This document shows positions 16,119 through 25,105 of a stretch of 64,000 nt of DNA, one piece after another. Source of the DNA: Chitinophagales bacterium. GTDB lineage: Bacteria; Bacteroidota; Bacteroidia; Chitinophagales; Chitinophagaceae. Below the pieces are notes generated by a model. It was given only the letters and a program-made list of their open reading frames with translations, ran no database searches and was not told where the DNA came from. The first letter of the stretch is position 1. Each line of letters starts with the position of its first letter. Position numbers and translations under genes: made by a program. The stretch spans positions 17,134-81,133 of the forward strand of contig JAATFV010000123.1 in assembly GCA_015655015.1 (NCBI GenBank), given 5' to 3'.

Positions 16119-18224
16119 ATGGAAGTCAAACGCGACATATTATGGAGAGTCTATCTATGCTTTATCGGCATAGTCCTGCTGAGCCTTTTTGTGCTTGGCA
16201 AAGCTTTCTATATACAACGCGTTCAGGGCGCCTACTGGAAAGGCCTGAGCGACAGCCTTCACCAGAAATTCATAGAGCTGGATGCGGAAAGAGGAACGAT
16301 ATACAGCGAGGACAGCAGCATGCTGAGCACCTCCATCCCTTATTTTAATATCTATATCGACTTCGGCGCCGACGGTCTTCGCGAAAAAAATGGCAAACGT
16401 TTTAAAGACAATGTGGACTCCCTCTCCGGCTGCCTTGCCGCCCTGTTTGCCGATCAGTCCGCCGCCGCCTATAAAAGAGACCTGCTGCAGGGCTACCGCA
16501 CCACTGACCGCTACTACCTCCTGCAGTCCAACATCTCTTTCGAGCAATATAAAACACTCAGAAACCTGCCCCTCGTCCGACAGGGACGAAATAAGAGCGG
16601 CTTTATCGCAGAGGTGAATAACAAACGACTCAATCCGTTCGGCCTGCTGGCTAATCGTACCATTGGCCTGGCAAGGGCCAACGCTCAGAACGTAGGCCTT
16701 GAACGTACCTACGACACGCTCCTGAAGGGAGAGAGCGGCAAGCGGCTGGTCCGCTACATCGCCGGAGGCGCCTATGTCCCGGTGGAAGGATATGAGATCG
16801 AATCGGAAAACGGAAAGGATATCGTCACCACCCTGGACGTTAATATCCAGGATATCGCGGAGAATGCCCTTCAGAAAGAGCTGATAGAAAATGAGGCCGA
16901 ACACGGTACCTGTATCGTCATGGAAGTAGCGACCGGCAAAATAAAAGCCATCGCCAACCTGGGCCGCCAGCCCGATGGCACTTACTGGGAGGATCTCAAT
17001 TACGCGATCCGCGCTTCCGAGCCCGGCTCCACCTTCAAGCTGGCTACCATGCTCTCCCTGCTGGAAGATGAAAATGTAAAGCTGACCGACAATGTCAATC
17101 TCGAAGGCGGCGTCTGGAAAGTGGCCGGCCGCACTGTCTATGATAGTGAGAAACACGGCGAAACCAATGTGACGGTCAAACACGCTTTCGAGCTCAGCTC
17201 CAATGTCGGCATGGCCAAGCTGGCCAGCATGCACTATTCCGGTAATCCCAATGCATTTGTCGACCGCCTGAAGAAACTGAAATTAAACCAGCTGACAGGA
17301 GTCGACCTGGCAGGGGAGACAAATCCTATTATAAAAAATCCCAAATCCCGCACCTGGAGCGCTACGACGCTGCCCTGGATGGCGTTCGGTTACGAGGTGC
17401 TGGTAAGCCCGCTGCAAACGCTCACCCTGTACAATGCAGTGGCCAATGACGGAAAAATGATGAAGCCTTACCTGGTGAACTCCATACAGGAGGGAGGTCT
17501 CACCGTGAAAGACAACCAGCCGACCACGGTCATCGAAAAGATCTGCAGTGACCAGACGCTTCGCCAATTGAAGGAATGCCTGGAAGGAGTTTGCAAGGAT
17601 GTGGGAGGGACCGGCACGACTCTTTTCAAGAACTCTTTTTATAAAGTAGCGGGCAAGACGGGAACCGCCCTGGTAGCAAATGGCAGCCGAGGTTATGCCG
17701 ACCACGTTTATCAGTCCTCCTTTGCAGGTTATTTTCCGGCCGACCATCCCAGATATTCCTGCATCGTCGTGATAAAGAACCGGCCTTTCGCCAAAGTATT
17801 CTATGGAGCAAAAGTGGCGGGGCCAGTTTTCAAAGAACTGGCCGACAAGCTGATGAGCGCGACATCCGACCCTATGGAAGCGCCAATCCTGAAGAAGGAC
17901 AGCTCCCAGTTCTATTATGCAGGATCCACCCGTGACATGAAACAGGTGATAAATACCATCGGCCTGGATTATAAAGATTCGTCCGGGAAAAATGAATGGA
18001 GCCACTTGTATGCATCTAACGACCGTACCGTCCTGAATAAGGATATGATCACCCGCCAGACCATACCCAACGTAAAGGGCATGGGACTGAAAGATGCCCT
18101 CTACCTGCTGGAAAGCATGGACCTGCGGGTGGCGGCGAAAGGAAGAGGAAAAGTAAAAACACAATCGATGGAGCCAGGCACCGCCCTGCAAAAAAATGAA
18201 ACGATTACCCTTCAATTGAATTAA
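16119..18224 (+). CDS. ftsI: Penicillin-binding protein, division transpeptidase with PASTA domain
   Basis: FtsI cross-links septal peptidoglycan. The 701-residue protein has an N-terminal membrane helix (about 10-30) and a dimerisation-type domain. The transpeptidase domain carries the catalytic S304-T-F-K307, S360-S-N362 and K513-T-G-T motifs. A single C-terminal PASTA-like domain (about 640-701, IPNVKGMGLKDALYLLES) is present, which E. coli FtsI lacks; PASTA on PBPs is seen in Gram-positives and Bacteroidota. The gene lies 13 bp after ftsL and overlaps murE by one base (TAATG). Confidence 0.97.
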   Translation: MEVKRDILWRVYLCFIGIVLLSLFVLGKAFYIQRVQGAYWKGLSDSLHQKFIELDAERGTIYSEDSSMLSTSIPYFNIYIDFGADGLREKNGKRFKDNVDSLSGCLAALFADQSAAAYKRDLLQGYRTTDRYYLLQSNISFEQYKTLRNLPLVRQGRNKSGFIAEVNNKRLNPFGLLANRTIGLARANAQNVGLERTYDTLLKGESGKRLVRYIAGGAYVPVEGYEIESENGKDIVTTLDVNIQDIAENALQKELIENEAEHGTCIVMEVATGKIKAIANLGRQPDGTYWEDLNYAIRASEPGSTFKLATMLSLLEDENVKLTDNVNLEGGVWKVAGRTVYDSEKHGETNVTVKHAFELSSNVGMAKLASMHYSGNPNAFVDRLKKLKLNQLTGVDLAGETNPIIKNPKSRTWSATTLPWMAFGYEVLVSPLQTLTLYNAVANDGKMMKPYLVNSIQEGGLTVKDNQPTTVIEKICSDQTLRQLKECLEGVCKDVGGTGTTLFKNSFYKVAGKTGTALVANGSRGYADHVYQSSFAGYFPADHPRYSCIVVIKNRPFAKVFYGAKVAGPVFKELADKLMSATSDPMEAPILKKDSSQFYYAGSTRDMKQVINTIGLDYKDSSGKNEWSHLYASNDRTVLNKDMITRQTIPNVKGMGLKDALYLLESMDLRVAAKGRGKVKTQSMEPGTALQKNETITLQLN

Positions 18225-19690
18225 TGGCACACCTGCAGGACATATTATACAAAGTAAGCATCCGCTCCGTTCACGGTGAACTGAACAGGGAAGTGCATGA
18301 CCTACAGACTGATTCGAGGAAGATCGGTCCGGATTCTCTTTTCATAGCCATGAAGGGCACTCACACCGATAGCCACCAATTCATAACGCAGGTTACAGAA
18401 GATGGGGCTACCTCCATCGTCTGCGAAGAATTACCAGCCGCCCTCAAAGAAGGGATCACCTATATTCAGGTGGAGAACAGCGCTGCCGCCGCCGGTTATA
18501 TCGCCCACAACTTCTATGGCCAGCCCTCCGAACGGCTGAAGCTGGTAGGCGTCACCGGCACCAACGGAAAGACCACTATCGCTACTTTATTATATAAGCT
18601 CTTTACCGCGCTGGGATCGAAATGTGGTCTGCTGAGCACTGTCCAGAACCATATCGGCGACAGGATCGTGCCGGCTACCCATACCACTCCCGACGCTATC
18701 CATCTCAATGCGCTGCTCAAGGAAATGGTGGAAGAAGGGTGCACCTATGTATTCATGGAGACCAGCTCCCATGCCATTCACCAGCATCGGATCACGGGAT
18801 TGCAATACGCCGGAGGACTATTCAGCAACATCACTCACGACCACCTGGATTATCATAAGACATTCGAGGAATACATCCGGGTAAAAAAATCATTCTTCGA
18901 TTCCCTGCCCTCCGATGCTTTTGCTATTTCGAATGCAGATGATAAAAGAGGCGCCGTGATGCTGCAGAATACCAACGCAAAAAAATATTTCTATAGCCTG
19001 AAAACTATCGCAGATTTTAAAGGGAAGATCCTGGAGAACAACCTGACAGGACTGGTGATGACGGTCAACGACCAGGAAGTTCATTTCAGGCTGATCGGCG
19101 AATTCAATGCGTACAATCTGCTGGCAGTCTATGGAGCCGCCATTTGCCTGGGACAGGATAAGAACGAGGTCTTGCGCTGCCTCAGCGGCCTTGACGGAGC
19201 GGAAGGAAGATTCGACTACTTCATATCCCCTAAGGACAGGATCATCGGCATCGTTGATTACGCACATACTCCCGACGCCCTGGTCAATGTGCTGGTGACC
19301 ATCCAGAAATTGAGAAAAGGGTATGAGCAGATCATTACCGTAGTGGGCTGCGGAGGAGATAGAGATAAGACGAAAAGACCGGTCATGGGCGCCGCCGCCT
19401 GCCAGTATAGCGACAAAGTGATCTTTACCTCCGACAATCCCCGGAGCGAAGACCCGGAACAGATCCTGCTGGATATGGAAGCGGGCCTGAATACGGCGGC
19501 AAAAAGGAAATATACCAAGATCGCTGACAGGAAAGAAGCCATCCGGACAGCGATCAACCTGGCCCGGCCGGAAGATATCCTGCTTATAGCCGGGAAAGGA
19601 CATGAAAAGTACCAGGAAATAAAAGGGGTGAAACACCCTTTCGATGATAAACAGATCCTGCTGGAAATGTTTGAGCTATTAGAAAAGTAA
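18224..19690 (+). CDS. murE: UDP-MurNAc-L-Ala-D-Glu:meso-diaminopimelate ligase
   Basis: MurE adds the third residue of the peptidoglycan stem peptide in the cytoplasm using ATP. The 488 residues show the Mur ligase order: an N-terminal UDP-substrate domain, the P-loop GVTGTNGKTT (about 107-116), SSHAIHQHRI, NITHDHLDYH, and a C-terminal domain with VDYAHTPDAL and the D404-N-P-R407 motif. DNPR is the signature of meso-diaminopimelate specificity, so the wall is expected to be of the mDAP type. It overlaps ftsI by one base, and mraY starts 9 bp downstream; no murF lies between them. Confidence 0.98.
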   Translation: MAHLQDILYKVSIRSVHGELNREVHDLQTDSRKIGPDSLFIAMKGTHTDSHQFITQVTEDGATSIVCEELPAALKEGITYIQVENSAAAAGYIAHNFYGQPSERLKLVGVTGTNGKTTIATLLYKLFTALGSKCGLLSTVQNHIGDRIVPATHTTPDAIHLNALLKEMVEEGCTYVFMETSSHAIHQHRITGLQYAGGLFSNITHDHLDYHKTFEEYIRVKKSFFDSLPSDAFAISNADDKRGAVMLQNTNAKKYFYSLKTIADFKGKILENNLTGLVMTVNDQEVHFRLIGEFNAYNLLAVYGAAICLGQDKNEVLRCLSGLDGAEGRFDYFISPKDRIIGIVDYAHTPDALVNVLVTIQKLRKGYEQIITVVGCGGDRDKTKRPVMGAAACQYSDKVIFTSDNPRSEDPEQILLDMEAGLNTAAKRKYTKIADRKEAIRTAINLARPEDILLIAGKGHEKYQEIKGVKHPFDDKQILLEMFELLEK

Positions 19691-19699
19691 AAGACCGAC

Positions 19700-20980
19700 A
19701 TGCTGTATCAATTATTTGATTGGTTAAGACAGATGGGGATAAAAATACCAGGGGGGGCCCTGTTCCAGTTCATCACCTTCCGGGTGCTGCTGGCCGTGCT
19801 GTTTTCGCTGGTCATCACCATGATCTTCGGGAAGAGGCTGATCAACTACCTGCTTAAGAAACAGGTGGGAGAGACCGTGCGCGACCTGGGCCTGGCAGGC
19901 GAACAGCAAAAGAAAGGCACTCCCACCATGGGGGGATTCATTATTATCCTGGCAATCCTTATTCCTACTCTCCTGTTGGCCAACCTGAACAAAGCCTATA
20001 TACGGCTGATGATCTTCAGCACCCTTTGGCTCGGCATGATCGGGTTTATCGACGATTACCTGAAACTAAGGGCCAAACGTATCGCCAAAGAGCAAGGCGT
20101 TGCTTACAAAAAAGGAGATAAAGACGGACTGGCAGGTTGGTTCAAGATCCTGGGCCAGGTAGTCCTGGGTGTTGTCGTGGGAGCTACGTTATATTATAAT
20201 GGCAATACGAAAGTATGGCGCGAATATGTGGGACAGAATACGCCTTCCGATACCACAGGCCTGAAAGTCGTTACCCTGGGAAAAGAGAAAAAGTTATTTG
20301 TAGAGGCGAAAGAACCCATCACGACCATTCCGTTCGTGAAAAATCATGAATTCAATTACTCTAAATTATTGCCGCAGGCCCTGAGAGGATTTACCTGGAT
20401 ACTCTATATCGTCATCGTGATCTTCATCATCACGGCCGTCTCGAATGGGGCTAATCTTACGGATGGGCTGGACGGGCTGGCGACAGGCACCAGCGCCATC
20501 GTGGGGGTGTGCCTGGGCATCTTTGCCTATGCCAGCGGCAATATCCGTTTTGCCGAATATCTCAATATCATGTACATACCCAATCTGGGAGAGCTGTCCA
20601 TTTTCATCGGAGCCCTGGTGGGCGCCTGTGTAGGATTTCTCTGGTACAATGCTTATCCGGCGCAGGTATTCATGGGGGATACAGGCAGTCTGACGCTTGG
20701 CGGGATCATCGCCGCCCTGGCTATTATCGTCCGTAAAGAATGGCTGATACCTATATTCTGCGGTGTGTTCCTGGTGGAGAACCTGAGCGTAGTGCTGCAG
20801 GTAACGTATTTTAAATACACTAAGAAAAAATACGGAGAGGGAAGAAGGATTTTTCTCATGAGCCCCCTGCATCATCATTATCAGAAGCTGGGCTATCATG
20901 AAAGTAAGATTGTGACAAGATTCTGGATCGTGACGATATTATGCGTAGCATTCGCCATCGCGACATTGAAGATCAGGTAG
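19700..20980 (+). CDS. mraY: Phospho-N-acetylmuramoyl-pentapeptide transferase
   Basis: MraY transfers phospho-MurNAc-pentapeptide to undecaprenyl phosphate, making lipid I at the inner membrane. The 426 residues contain about ten membrane helices and family motifs: [24 protein letters not shown] with the catalytic-site aspartates D118-D119, [12 protein letters not shown], and the C-terminal [13 protein letters not shown] loop of about 60 residues after residue 165, with charged and beta-rich sequence (TKVWREYV…[13 protein letters not shown]), is longer than in E. coli (360 residues), as often found in Bacteroidota. It is followed by an unusually long spacer before murD. Confidence 0.98.
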   Translation: MLYQLFDWLRQMGIKIPGGALFQFITFRVLLAVLFSLVITMIFGKRLINYLLKKQVGETVRDLGLAGEQQKKGTPTMGGFIIILAILIPTLLLANLNKAYIRLMIFSTLWLGMIGFIDDYLKLRAKRIAKEQGVAYKKGDKDGLAGWFKILGQVVLGVVVGATLYYNGNTKVWREYVGQNTPSDTTGLKVVTLGKEKKLFVEAKEPITTIPFVKNHEFNYSKLLPQALRGFTWILYIVIVIFIITAVSNGANLTDGLDGLATGTSAIVGVCLGIFAYASGNIRFAEYLNIMYIPNLGELSIFIGALVGACVGFLWYNAYPAQVFMGDTGSLTLGGIIAALAIIVRKEWLIPIFCGVFLVENLSVVLQVTYFKYTKKKYGEGRRIFLMSPLHHHYQKLGYHESKIVTRFWIVTILCVAFAIATLKIR

Positions 20981-21350
20981 AGGGATTATTTGAATGTTGG
21001 ATCATACATTTTGAATAGGAGAGATTGGCTTTGCGCCAATAATTTAAAATCTAAAATACAAAATTCGAAATAGAGAAGAGCGTGGAAAACCAACAATCAC
21101 CGGAGAACCACCGGCAGAAAGATGACCCCTTGATGTTAAAGAGATTGTGGTGCAGCAAGTTCATACTTTTGAAAAACCCCCAAATCCCGGGTTTCCCGGA
21201 ATCACGGGACCAATGAACGGCGAAAGCCCTCATCGGGTCCAATGAAAAGACATTGTGACCCGGGATAGACATTGATCCCGAGATAAATCCGTTCCTGTTA
21301 AAAGCCCGCGTGTTTCACGTGCATTCATTCGTCTGTCATAAAACTAAAGA
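20981..21350 (+). other. 370-bp spacer between mraY and murD: possible internal promoter and structured leader
   Basis: No convincing gene is present; a 44-codon GTG-started frame from 21082 and a 73-codon minus-strand frame have no recognisable features. TACTTTTG at 21164-21171 matches TAnnTTTG, with a TTG at 21145-21147. Downstream are a 10-bp stem with one bulge at 21235-21261 (GGGTCCAATG, loop AAAAGA, CATTG-T-GACCC), a 6-bp stem CGGGAT/ATCCCG at 21261-21280, and CCCGGG-rich pairs near 21185-21215. This looks like a promoter with a structured 5' leader for murD and later genes. No known riboswitch family is recognised. Confidence 0.4.
21164..21171 (+). promoter_or_regulatory. Putative internal dcw promoter -7 element
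   Basis: TACTTTTG fits TAnnTTTG. It lies about 180 bp upstream of the murD GTG and would feed murD-ftsW-murG-murC onward. Confidence 0.4.
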
Positions 21351-22691
21351 GTGTCTAAACGAATTGTCATATTAGGCGGAGGAGAAAGTGGTGTCGGCGC
21401 TGCTGTACTGGCTGCACAGCAGGGATACGACGTGTTCGTATCCGATGGAGGGTCGCTTAAGGACAATTACCGGCAGGACCTGCTGCACCATCAGATCCCC
21501 TTCGAAGAGGGGACACATACGTCAGCAAAGATCCTGGATGCCGACGAGGTCATGAAGAGCCCGGGTATAGGGGAAAAGAATGAGCTTGTTAAAGCCATCC
21601 GGGCAAAAGGTATCCCGGTGATCAGTGAAATTGAGCTGGCATACCGTCATAAGGGAGACAGCAGGATCATCGGTATTACGGGCAGCAATGGAAAGACCAC
21701 CACCACAGCCCTTACTTACCATATCTGCAAATATGGCGAGCTGGACTGCGCACTGGTGGGAAACATAGGCTACTCCTTCGCAAGACAGGTGGCGGAGGAT
21801 CCGAAGAAATGGTATGTGGCGGAGATCAGCAGCTTCCAGCTGGACGATATTGTGACATTCAGGCCGGACATCGCCATCCTGACCAATATCACGGAAGATC
21901 ACCTGGACCGCTATGAATACAAATTCGAAAATTATATCCGGAGCAAATTCCGGATCGTGATGAACCAGCAAGAAGGCGACTATTTTATTTACAACGATGA
22001 CGACCCTGTGATAAAAGAGAATATAAACCGGTACCCATTTCATTCTAACCCATTACCATTTACTATGCAACACGAACCCAACAAAGGCGGATTTATCAGG
22101 AACGGACAAATGAACATCGAGACCGGTAACGAAAAACTGCAAATGAGCATTTATGATTTTGCTTTAAAGGGCATTCACAATCAATATAATACTATGGCAG
22201 CAGGTATCGCATCAGCCACCGTTGGCATACGCAAGCAAAAGATCCGTGACGCAATCCAGAGCTTCGAGGCCCTGGAGCACCGCATGGAATATGTCAGTAC
22301 GGTACGAGGAGTGGAATTTGTCAATGATTCCAAAGCTACCAATGTCAACAGCACCTGGTATGCGCTGGAAAGCATGGACAAGCCTACTATACTGATACTG
22401 GGCGGAGTGGATAAAGGGAATGACTATTCCCTGATCCGCGACCTGGTAAAAGAAAAAGTGAAGGCGATCGTCTGCATGGGTGTGGACAACCGGAAAATAC
22501 ACGAGGCCTTTCAGAACGATGTACCCCTGATAGTGAATACAGCCAGCGCGGAAGAGGCGGTAAAGGCGGCTTTTCATTTTGCGACAAAAGGAGATACGGT
22601 GCTGCTGAGCCCGGCCTGCGCCAGCTTTGACCTGTTCAAAAATTACGAGGACCGGGGAAAACAGTTCAAGGATGCGGTAAAAGACCTGTAG
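21351..22691 (+). CDS. murD: UDP-N-acetylmuramoyl-L-alanine:D-glutamate ligase
   Basis: MurD adds D-glutamate to UDP-MurNAc-L-alanine. The 446-residue sequence begins with a Rossmann-like glycine-rich segment (RIVILGGGESGVGAAVLA). It has the Mur P-loop GITGSNGKTTT, NITEDHLDRY, the substrate-domain EHRMEYV and VNDSKATN, and the C-terminal LLSPACASFDLFKNYEDRGKQF. The start is GTG at 21351; no better ATG is present. The gap upstream is 370 bp, the longest inside the cluster. Confidence 0.98.
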   Translation: MSKRIVILGGGESGVGAAVLAAQQGYDVFVSDGGSLKDNYRQDLLHHQIPFEEGTHTSAKILDADEVMKSPGIGEKNELVKAIRAKGIPVISEIELAYRHKGDSRIIGITGSNGKTTTTALTYHICKYGELDCALVGNIGYSFARQVAEDPKKWYVAEISSFQLDDIVTFRPDIAILTNITEDHLDRYEYKFENYIRSKFRIVMNQQEGDYFIYNDDDPVIKENINRYPFHSNPLPFTMQHEPNKGGFIRNGQMNIETGNEKLQMSIYDFALKGIHNQYNTMAAGIASATVGIRKQKIRDAIQSFEALEHRMEYVSTVRGVEFVNDSKATNVNSTWYALESMDKPTILILGGVDKGNDYSLIRDLVKEKVKAIVCMGVDNRKIHEAFQNDVPLIVNTASAEEAVKAAFHFATKGDTVLLSPACASFDLFKNYEDRGKQFKDAVKDL

Positions 22692-22692
22692 G

Positions 22693-22744
22693 CTTGAGCT
22701 TATAGCTGATAGCTTATAGCTGCAAGCTGTTAGCTGCCGGCTGA
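22693..22744. repeat. AGCT-rich intergenic repeat
   Basis: The murD-ftsW gap consists of tandem variants of AGCTTATAGCT / AGCTGCAAGCT / GTTAGCTG. Similar AGCT-rich words recur at 56470-56490, 57262-57308 and 60540-60616 in other intergenic positions. Confidence 0.55.
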
Positions 22745-22760
22745 ACACAAGAAATACTAA

Positions 22761-24014
22761 ATGAGTAACACGGCGACGATAGAAAGAACTCCCTTCGGGA
22801 GCCTGAGGTCCAGGACTAAAGGTGACAAAGTCATCTGGACAACAGTAGTGCTGCTGGCAGTAGTGTCATTGCTTGTCGTGTACAGCTCCACCGGCTTGCT
22901 GGCCTACAAAATGTACAAAGGGAATACGGAAGTGTATTTATTCAAGCAATTCGCTTTCATTCTCGTTGGGATAATGGTGATCTATTTCGCCCACCAGGTG
23001 AACTATACTATTTATTCCAAAGTGGCAAAGATCCTGTTTCTCCTATCCATACCCTTATTGATCTATACCCTGTTCTTTGGAGTAAAGCTGAATGAAGGGA
23101 GCCGCTGGATACGGCTGCCGATCATCAACATGACCTTCCAGACATCCGACCTGGCGAAATTGGCCCTGTTCATGTACCTCAGCCGTTTGCTGAACAAAAA
23201 GCAGGACACGATCAAGGATTTCAGGAAGGGCTTTGTACCGGTCATCACCCCGGTAGCCATCGTATGCATCCTGATCGCACCGGCGAACTTATCCACGGCC
23301 CTGCTGATCGGCGCGACCAGCCTTATGCTCCTGTTCATCGGAAGAGTGAGCGCCCGGCATTTACTATTGACGATCGGGGTAGCGCTGATCCCCGTGATCA
23401 TCCTGGTATGTGCCGCCGTCATCCGCCACAAAGCGGACGGCGGTGCTGCCGAAAAGGTAAAGACGGAGAACAGGAGCCGCTTATTTGTACGGGTGGATAC
23501 CTGGATCAGCCGGGTAGAGACATTCGTGTATGGAGGAAAGGAAGACAATGACGATAATAATTACCAGACCAACCAGGCCAAGATCGCCATTGCCAAAGGA
23601 GGGATCTTAGGGCTCGGGCCGGGAAACAGCCAGCAACGGAATTTCCTCCCGCATCCTTATTCCGACTTTATTTATGCCATTATCATTGAAGAGTACGGAC
23701 TGATAGGGGGAGCGTTCATCGTATTTATTTACCTGGTGTTCCTCCTGCGCAGCATCCGCATCTTCCGGAGATGTCCCTTCGCTTTCGGGGCTTTTCTGGC
23801 ATTGGGGCTGAGCTTCACCCTGGTCATCCAGGCGCTGGCGAATATGGCGGTGAACGTCAATCTCTTTCCTGTCACAGGGGTAACATTACCGCTGGTCAGC
23901 ATGGGTGGAAGCTCCTTTTTGTTTACCTGTCTGGCAATAGGAATTATATTAAGCGTAGCGCGTAATTCGGAACAATTGGAAGGAAAAGAAGCACTTAATA
24001 CCGCAACACCTTGA
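22761..24014 (+). CDS. ftsW: SEDS-family septal peptidoglycan polymerase
   Basis: FtsW polymerises lipid II into glycan strands at the septum together with FtsI. The 417-residue protein has about ten membrane helices. Recognisable parts are LLAVVSLLVVYSSTG in the first helix, GSRWIRLP (the SEDS segment), a large periplasmic loop with a basic and acidic stretch (about 225-275), FIYAIIIEEYGLIGGAF, and NVNLFPVTGVTLPLVSMGGSS near the end. It is in the mraY-murD-ftsW-murG order standard for dcw clusters. Its stop overlaps the murG start as TTGA. Confidence 0.97.
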   Translation: MSNTATIERTPFGSLRSRTKGDKVIWTTVVLLAVVSLLVVYSSTGLLAYKMYKGNTEVYLFKQFAFILVGIMVIYFAHQVNYTIYSKVAKILFLLSIPLLIYTLFFGVKLNEGSRWIRLPIINMTFQTSDLAKLALFMYLSRLLNKKQDTIKDFRKGFVPVITPVAIVCILIAPANLSTALLIGATSLMLLFIGRVSARHLLLTIGVALIPVIILVCAAVIRHKADGGAAEKVKTENRSRLFVRVDTWISRVETFVYGGKEDNDDNNYQTNQAKIAIAKGGILGLGPGNSQQRNFLPHPYSDFIYAIIIEEYGLIGGAFIVFIYLVFLLRSIRIFRRCPFAFGAFLALGLSFTLVIQALANMAVNVNLFPVTGVTLPLVSMGGSSFLFTCLAIGIILSVARNSEQLEGKEALNTATP

Positions 24015-25105
24015 CACAACGTATCATCATAGCAGGCGGCGGTACCGGCGGCCATATCTTCCCCGCTATCGCTATCGCAGGGGCCCTGCGGCGGCAGTCC
24101 CCGGAGATCGAACTGTTATTCGTGGGGGCAAAGGGGAAAATGGAGATGGAGAAAGTGCCGCAGGCCGGCTACAAAATAGAAGGGATCGACATCGCCGGTC
24201 TTAACAGAAGCTCTTTGATAAAAAATATTGGGTTACCCTTCAAGCTGATAAAAAGCTTTTTCCAGGTGCGCCGTATCCTGAAATCCTTTCGCCCTGCCGC
24301 TGTGGTAGGAGTAGGAGGATATTCCAGCTTCCCGGTATTGCGGGCGGCACAGGCAAAAGGAATCCCCACTTTTATTCATGAGTCGAACTCGTTCGCAGGA
24401 AAGGCTAATCAATGGCTGGGGAAAAAAGCCACCGGCATTTTTGTAGCCAGCGACGGGATGGAGAAATTCTTTCCGGCACAAAAGATAGAGATCACCGGCA
24501 ATCCTGTCCGAAAGAATATCTCGGAGAGCAGGATCGGCCGGGAGGAAGCAATCCGGTTCTTTGGACTGGACCCAGCCAAACAAACGGTTCTTTGCACCGG
24601 CGGGAGCCTGGGAGCAAAAGGAATCAATGAAGCAGTGGCGGCAGGACTGGACGAATTTGGCAATAACGGACTCCAGCTGATCTGGCAGACGGGCCGCCCT
24701 TTCGCAGAAAAAGCGGCCGCCCTTTGCGCCGGTAAGAAGAATAGTTGGACCCGCGACTTCATTACGCAGATGGAATATGCATTTGCTGCGGCGGATGTGG
24801 TGATCTCAAGGTCCGGAGCTATGTCGATCGCTGAACTATGCGTAGCGAAGAAAGCCGTGGTATTTGTCCCTTTTCCTTTTGCGGCAGAGGATCACCAGAC
24901 GGCCAATGCGCAGAACCTGGTGAGCAAGCATGCCGGCCTGCTGGTAAGGGACAGTGAGGCCAAAGAAAAATTAGTGGCAACGGTGATCGCCCTGTCAAAG
25001 GATAGGAACAAACAAAACGAACTGAAAGAAAATATCGGCCGGCTGGCAGTGACGAATGCGGATGAGGTGATCGCCCGGGAGATCTTAAAAGTGATAAATG
25101 GTTGA
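24011..25105 (+). CDS. murG: Undecaprenyl-PP-MurNAc-pentapeptide GlcNAc transferase
   Basis: MurG converts lipid I to lipid II on the inner face of the inner membrane. The 364 residues carry the N-terminal GGGTGGHIFPAIAIA loop, a GVGGYSSFPVL acceptor-side segment, TGNPVRKNI, and the C-terminal donor-site block VISRSGAMSIAELCVAKKAVVFVPFPFAAEDHQTANA. The start is TTG at 24011, overlapping the ftsW stop by four bases (TTGA); there is no ATG at a sensible position. It overlaps murC by 8 bp. Confidence 0.97.
   Translation: MTQRIIIAGGGTGGHIFPAIAIAGALRRQSPEIELLFVGAKGKMEMEKVPQAGYKIEGIDIAGLNRSSLIKNIGLPFKLIKSFFQVRRILKSFRPAAVVGVGGYSSFPVLRAAQAKGIPTFIHESNSFAGKANQWLGKKATGIFVASDGMEKFFPAQKIEITGNPVRKNISESRIGREEAIRFFGLDPAKQTVLCTGGSLGAKGINEAVAAGLDEFGNNGLQLIWQTGRPFAEKAAALCAGKKNSWTRDFITQMEYAFAAADVVISRSGAMSIAELCVAKKAVVFVPFPFAAEDHQTANAQNLVSKHAGLLVRDSEAKEKLVATVIALSKDRNKQNELKENIGRLAVTNADEVIAREILKVING

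Noticed and set aside
16155..17234. Long minus-strand frame opposite ftsI
   Set aside because: FtsI motifs on the plus strand are complete; the antisense translation has no family features.
17283..18230. Second long minus-strand frame opposite ftsI
   Set aside because: Same reason: it shadows the transpeptidase and PASTA coding region.
18890..19636. Minus-strand frame opposite murE
   Set aside because: MurE is intact over this region and the antisense protein shows no motif.
21051..21272. 73-codon minus-strand frame in the mraY-murD gap
   Set aside because: It has no start signal, no recognisable domain and runs through hairpin sequence; the gap is better explained as a leader.
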